From contig CANMSE010000006.1 in the NCBI GenBank assembly GCA_947500555.1, forward strand, positions 130,388-194,387: a stretch of 64,000 nt of DNA, given 5' to 3'. Below, in pieces: positions 61,138 through 64,000 of this stretch. This DNA comes from an uncultured Fulvivirga sp. GTDB lineage: Bacteria; Bacteroidota; Bacteroidia; Cytophagales; Cyclobacteriaceae. The notes under the pieces are model-generated. The model ran no database searches. It was not told the origin of the DNA and saw only the letters and a program-made list of their open reading frames with translations. Each line of letters opens with the position of its first letter. Position 1 is the stretch's first letter. The translations under genes were made by a program, and so were the position numbers.

Positions 61138-61223
61138 CAATCAATCAAACCACTCATGTATTTTGAAATACATTAATAAAACATAGAAGAGTGGTAAATG
61201 TTTTAATCGTACATTAAGGATTA

Positions 61224-61919
61224 CTATTGACCTTCCAATTGGCGTATATTATCCAATTGTATCTCTCCTTTGAAGGAAAGTCTAATAATCATATCTAACT
61301 CGTCCTGAGTAAAACCAAGTCGTTCAGCAACTGTTTTACAAAGCTCATATTCGTCAGCGGTAAATTCTCCATCTGCTATTGCCAAACTTAGCATTTGTAT
61401 CAACTGAGTTTCTCGATCTTCTTCACGTTCTGGGATGACATGCATGAAATCACTTCCTGTTTCTAGCATTTCAGCAAGTTTTTCATTTGAAACTCCTGCC
61501 ATCTTTGCTGCATCAGTAATTACATTCATTTCGGCATCATCTACTTTGCCATCTGCTGAAGCAAGTGCAATTAGATTTTTTAGATTTGACTCTCCCATAC
61601 ACATGTTCAATGCTTCTCCTAAACCATTGTAGCCAAGCTTCTCTGCAATTCTTAGACATAAATCGTACTCATCTTGTGAGAAAAACCCATCAGACGTAGC
61701 CATTCTTATCATGCCGATCAACTGCTTCTCTCTTTCTACATCATTTGAAGGCATAGACAATACAATGTTATCAGCATCATTGATCCATTCATCCAACTGT
61801 TCCTGAGCAACTCCTAGTTCATTCGCAGCGTTCCGAAGATTATGTAATTCTTCATCTTCAAATACACCATCTGAGTAGGCTAGGACTACCAGATTCTTCA
61901 AGTGATTTACGTGATCCAT
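61224..61919 (-). CDS. Tandem TerB-like domain protein
   Basis: A 231-residue acidic protein with a duplicated TerB-type helical fold. Each half has the pattern LIALASADGKVDDAEM / LVVLAYSDGVFEDEEL, then a QLIGMIRMATSDGFFSQDEYDLCLRIAEKLG / QLIQMLSLAIADGEFTADEYELCKTVAERLG helix. The DGxxxxxE positions resemble metal-binding loops of tellurite-resistance TerB. Four such loops in all. Start ATG 61919 is used; an earlier ATG at 61949 would add a non-homologous hydrophobic run. No other ter genes are adjacent. Confidence 0.8.
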   Translation of the reverse strand: MDHVNHLKNLVVLAYSDGVFEDEELHNLRNAANELGVAQEQLDEWINDADNIVLSMPSNDVEREKQLIGMIRMATSDGFFSQDEYDLCLRIAEKLGYNGLGEALNMCMGESNLKNLIALASADGKVDDAEMNVITDAAKMAGVSNEKLAEMLETGSDFMHVIPEREEDRETQLIQMLSLAIADGEFTADEYELCKTVAERLGFTQDELDMIIRLSFKGEIQLDNIRQLEGQ

Positions 61920-62220
61920 AAGGACGTAATTTATTTTTATTATAAGCAACTATATTATACACAATATATAAAAATGAAATTTTAAAACATAATTTAAAAA
62001 TTAAGCAATGAGTTAATTATTGCTTTGAATCTCTTATTAGCAGTAGGTAACCAAATAAAATATCTTTTAAGTGTTAAAACTTACATGAAAGCAAATTATA
62101 CTAAAAAAGAATATTTTATATACACTTGGGAGAGAGCAAACAGTTCTGATTAATCCATTCTAGTGGATCAATATCAATAAAGAATTATGTTTTATCCTGT
62201 TCAGGTTACATATTTGAAAA
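61920..62220. other. AT-rich divergent intergenic region
   Basis: About 300 bp, very AT-rich, between the TerB-like gene and the sigma-factor gene. No palindrome, RNA or strict TAnnTTTG was recognised; TACATATTTG at 62208-62217 just before the sigma ATG is the nearest match. Confidence 0.45.
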
Positions 62221-62778
62221 ATGGTGGAGAAAGAAATTTGGGAGAATATTCAAAATGGTGATCATGTATCCTTTAAAAAATTATTTGATTCTTATTATCA
62301 AATTTTACTTATAGAATCACTTCACTATCTAAACAGTATTGAAGCAGCTGAAGACGTCACACAGCAACTTTTTGTTAAAGTCTGGGAAAAGAGAAAAAAG
62401 ATTTTTTTTCAAGGCTCTATACTATCTTATCTCAAAGTCTCAATCAAAAATGCCTGCTTGAATACTATTGAAAAACAGAATGTTCATAATCGGTATCAAA
62501 GATATGAGCTGGATTTCAGACCAATACCAAACTCTCAAAACTTATCTGATCCATTTCTAGCAGACAGAATTGCCAATGCAATCGAATCACTGCCTGATAA
62601 ATGCAAAATAGTTTTCAAGAAAAATCGCTTTGAAGGACTTAAGTATAAGGAAATTGCTGATGAAATGAATATTTCTATTAAAACAGTTGAGAATCAAATG
62701 GGCAAGGCTCTTTCTCAACTACGTAAAGCGCTAAAAGACTATCTGCCCATAGCCGTTGTTTTAGCAATGTCAATTTAA
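62221..62778 (+). CDS. FecI-like sigma-70 factor
   Basis: A 185-residue ECF sigma of the Bacteroidota expansion type. Region 2 (VSFKKLFDSYYQILLIESLHYLNSIEAAEDVTQQLFVKVWEKRKKI) and region 4 (LPDKCKIVFKKNRFEGLKYKEIADEMNISIKTVENQMGKALSQLRKAL, helix-turn-helix) are clear. It precedes a FecR and a receptor-like gene, so it should activate that cassette when the receptor senses its substrate. Confidence 0.92.
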   Translation: MVEKEIWENIQNGDHVSFKKLFDSYYQILLIESLHYLNSIEAAEDVTQQLFVKVWEKRKKIFFQGSILSYLKVSIKNACLNTIEKQNVHNRYQRYELDFRPIPNSQNLSDPFLADRIANAIESLPDKCKIVFKKNRFEGLKYKEIADEMNISIKTVENQMGKALSQLRKALKDYLPIAVVLAMSI

Positions 62779-62830
62779 AAAAAATATAAAATAATAGGGG
62801 TATTTCTTTACTAAACTGTTATTACAAAAG

Positions 62831-63805
62831 ATGGAAGATAAAGCACATCAAAATGATAAGTATGATTCTTTAATCATCAAATTTCTGGCAAAAGAAGCTC
62901 AGCCGACTGAAGCTAATGAATTAGAAAAATGGATTGCTTCAAGCAAAGTAAATGAAGAAAGGTTTGAAGAGTTAAAGGCGACATGGACATTGACTGAACT
63001 TATTCAGTCAGATTCAAATAAAGCATGGAGGAATATTGAGAATAGAACACTTAAAAAGAATACATTCATTCCAATGGCTTTTAAAATAGCTGCTTCTGTA
63101 TTACTAATTTTTACATTGGGGTATTTCTTATTTAGTGGCAATGATCAATCACTCGCACCTGTTCAGCTCTTAACTAAGCAAAGTACTAACGAGTTGCTTG
63201 AAGTGGTATTAAGTGATGGGTCAATGATTACTCTTAATGTAAATTCAAAAATTGAATATCCAGCAACCTTTGACTCAATCAGGAACATTAGCCTTGTGGG
63301 CGAAGCGTTCTTCGATATAGCAGAGGATAAAACAAAACCTTTCATTATCGAAGCAGAGGGTATAGAGGTTAGAGTTTTAGGAACTTCATTTACGATCAAT
63401 AGCAGAAGTGATAAAGAGCAAATAGTATCCGTTGAGTCGGGTAAAGTTCAGGTGACTAACAAAATATCCAATGAAAAAATATTCTTGATAAAAAATGAGT
63501 CCGTTATAGTTAAGAAAAATAAAAAGGAGGCTATTAAATCAAACTTGAAGAATAAAAATTTCCTTGGGTGGAAAACCAAAACCCTGGAGTTCAATCAGGC
63601 ACTCATTAATGATGTAATACACGATTTAAGTCACAGCTACAATAAAAAAATTGTTCTATCAAATGGAGTAATTGGAAAGTGTCAATTAACTGCAAAATTT
63701 GAGAATAAAACTCTCAAAGAAATATTGGAGTTACTGTCTACCACTTTCAGATTTTCAATACGAGAAACAGAATCAGAAATAATTATTGATGGTAAGACTT
63801 GCTAA
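62831..63805 (+). CDS. FecR family anti-sigma factor
   Basis: A 324-residue inner-membrane regulator. N-terminal sigma-binding part (1-75), one membrane helix (about 81-102), then the FecR beta-domain (SNVELVVLSDGSMITLNVNSKIEYPATF-like and GEAFFDIAEDKTKPFIIEAEGIEVRVLGTSFTINS) and a C-terminal DUF4974-like STN fold (LEFNQALINDVIHDLSHSYNKKIVLSN, FENKTLKEILELLSTTF). Overlaps the receptor gene by 17 bp. Transmits signal from the receptor plug to the sigma factor. Confidence 0.93.
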   Translation: MEDKAHQNDKYDSLIIKFLAKEAQPTEANELEKWIASSKVNEERFEELKATWTLTELIQSDSNKAWRNIENRTLKKNTFIPMAFKIAASVLLIFTLGYFLFSGNDQSLAPVQLLTKQSTNELLEVVLSDGSMITLNVNSKIEYPATFDSIRNISLVGEAFFDIAEDKTKPFIIEAEGIEVRVLGTSFTINSRSDKEQIVSVESGKVQVTNKISNEKIFLIKNESVIVKKNKKEAIKSNLKNKNFLGWKTKTLEFNQALINDVIHDLSHSYNKKIVLSNGVIGKCQLTAKFENKTLKEILELLSTTFRFSIRETESEIIIDGKTC

Positions 63806-64000
63806 AAAATATTGTATTGTATTATCTAGTTTTTTATTAACGGCCACTATGGCGCCTTCTCAAAACCATAGGATGACCATAGAAATAGAAAGAACTTCCT
63901 TAGATAGTGCCATCAATATTGTAAGCACTAAATTCAATACATCTTTCTCCTACAATTCTCGGCTAACTTCTCAAATTATTACACCAAGACTCTCCTTAGA
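63789..64000 (+). CDS. TonB-dependent receptor (SusC/FecA-like), 5' end only
   Basis: The ATG at 63789 starts a frame open to the window end, overlapping fecR by 17 bp. A signal peptide (YCIVLSSFLLTATMAPSQ) is followed by the start of an STN domain (ERTSLDSAINIVSTKFNTSFSYNSRL), the N-terminal sensing part of TonB-dependent transducers. The sigma/FecR/receptor order supports a SusC-like or FecA-like outer-membrane transporter. Only the first 70 residues are visible; a non-receptor STN protein cannot be excluded. Confidence 0.72.
   Translation, partial: MVRLAKKYCIVLSSFLLTATMAPSQNHRMTIEIERTSLDSAINIVSTKFNTSFSYNSRLTSQIITPRLSL

Noticed and set aside
1..64000. tRNA, rRNA, riboswitch or tmRNA genes
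   Set aside because: No cloverleaf, conserved rRNA segment or known riboswitch core was recognised in any gene-free stretch by eye.

Overview
The window is a chromosomal segment from a Bacteroidota bacterium, most likely of the class Cytophagia (order Cytophagales). The evidence is AT-rich DNA, secreted proteins with C-terminal type IX secretion (T9SS) sorting domains, lipoproteins whose lipobox Cys is followed by an acidic Asp run, Bacteroidota-type promoters (TAnnTTTG) set a few bases before start codons, the Bacteroidota form of RNA polymerase omega, OstA-like and PorD/DUF4835 proteins, the alternative GlmU-like nucleotidyltransferase, and a FecI/FecR/TonB-receptor cassette. No rRNA, tRNA, CRISPR array, transposase or integrase was recognised.

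Layout. 1-3000: 3' end of lgt, a structured mobile-looking repeat, and a cobalamin-type radical SAM protein. 3059-5910 (minus): malate dehydrogenase, a cNMP-binding protein and tilS. 5957-15635 (plus): an envelope and housekeeping block with an OstA-like protein, a T9SS cargo, bamD, rpoZ, coaBC, porD, a 74-aa protein, recN, a membrane protein and an SLC13 carrier. 15636-20009: an accessory stretch with an orphan TIR-like (Cap12/Pycsar-effector type) protein, a secreted protein of unknown function, a frameshifted DUF985 cupin and an ELWxxDGT-repeat T9SS cargo. 20044-22533: a small membrane protein, an ECF sigma/anti-sigma pair and a DUF433/DUF5615 toxin-antitoxin-like pair. 22594-26833 (minus): nuoABCD plus the NAD(P)H-hydrate repair enzyme. 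26852-29348: a second copy of the mobile-looking repeat, dps, an 800-bp gene-free array of palindromes and direct repeats, and an orphan membrane protein.

29404-35505 (minus): ComM/YifB, gmhA, a coiled-coil membrane protein, an MsbA-like ABC exporter and a Wzi/RemB-like outer-membrane barrel. 35634-39193 (plus): rpmE2, the GlmU-like protein, holB and hemC. 39236-45525: lipoproteins, a cyclophilin, an RmlD-like reductase, a penicillin-acylase homologue, a MobA-like transferase and a DUF2141 protein. 45536-51370: a secreted TPR-CHAT protein, a cytochrome c / SCO / HemJ cluster, a MOSC protein and a Crp/Fnr regulator. 51629-57647: a GT61/membrane-glycosyltransferase pair, a serine carboxypeptidase broken by two frameshifts, two small unknown genes, an AlkB-like dioxygenase and a glycosidase-like lipoprotein. 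57649-64000: a TPR protein, an alpha-glucan phosphorylase homologue whose PLP lysine position is Thr, a GNAT acetyltransferase, a duplicated TerB-like protein and a sigma/FecR/receptor cassette running off the end.

The most interesting signals are the two-copy structured element with terminal inverted repeats (520-797 and 26891-27117), the orphan TIR-like effector with cassette-like flanks, the array at 27709-28328, the secreted CHAT protein, the phosphorylase lacking its cofactor lysine, and the expanded CX4CX2C cluster motif of the radical SAM protein. Gene functions below are family assignments read from the translations; no database search was run.
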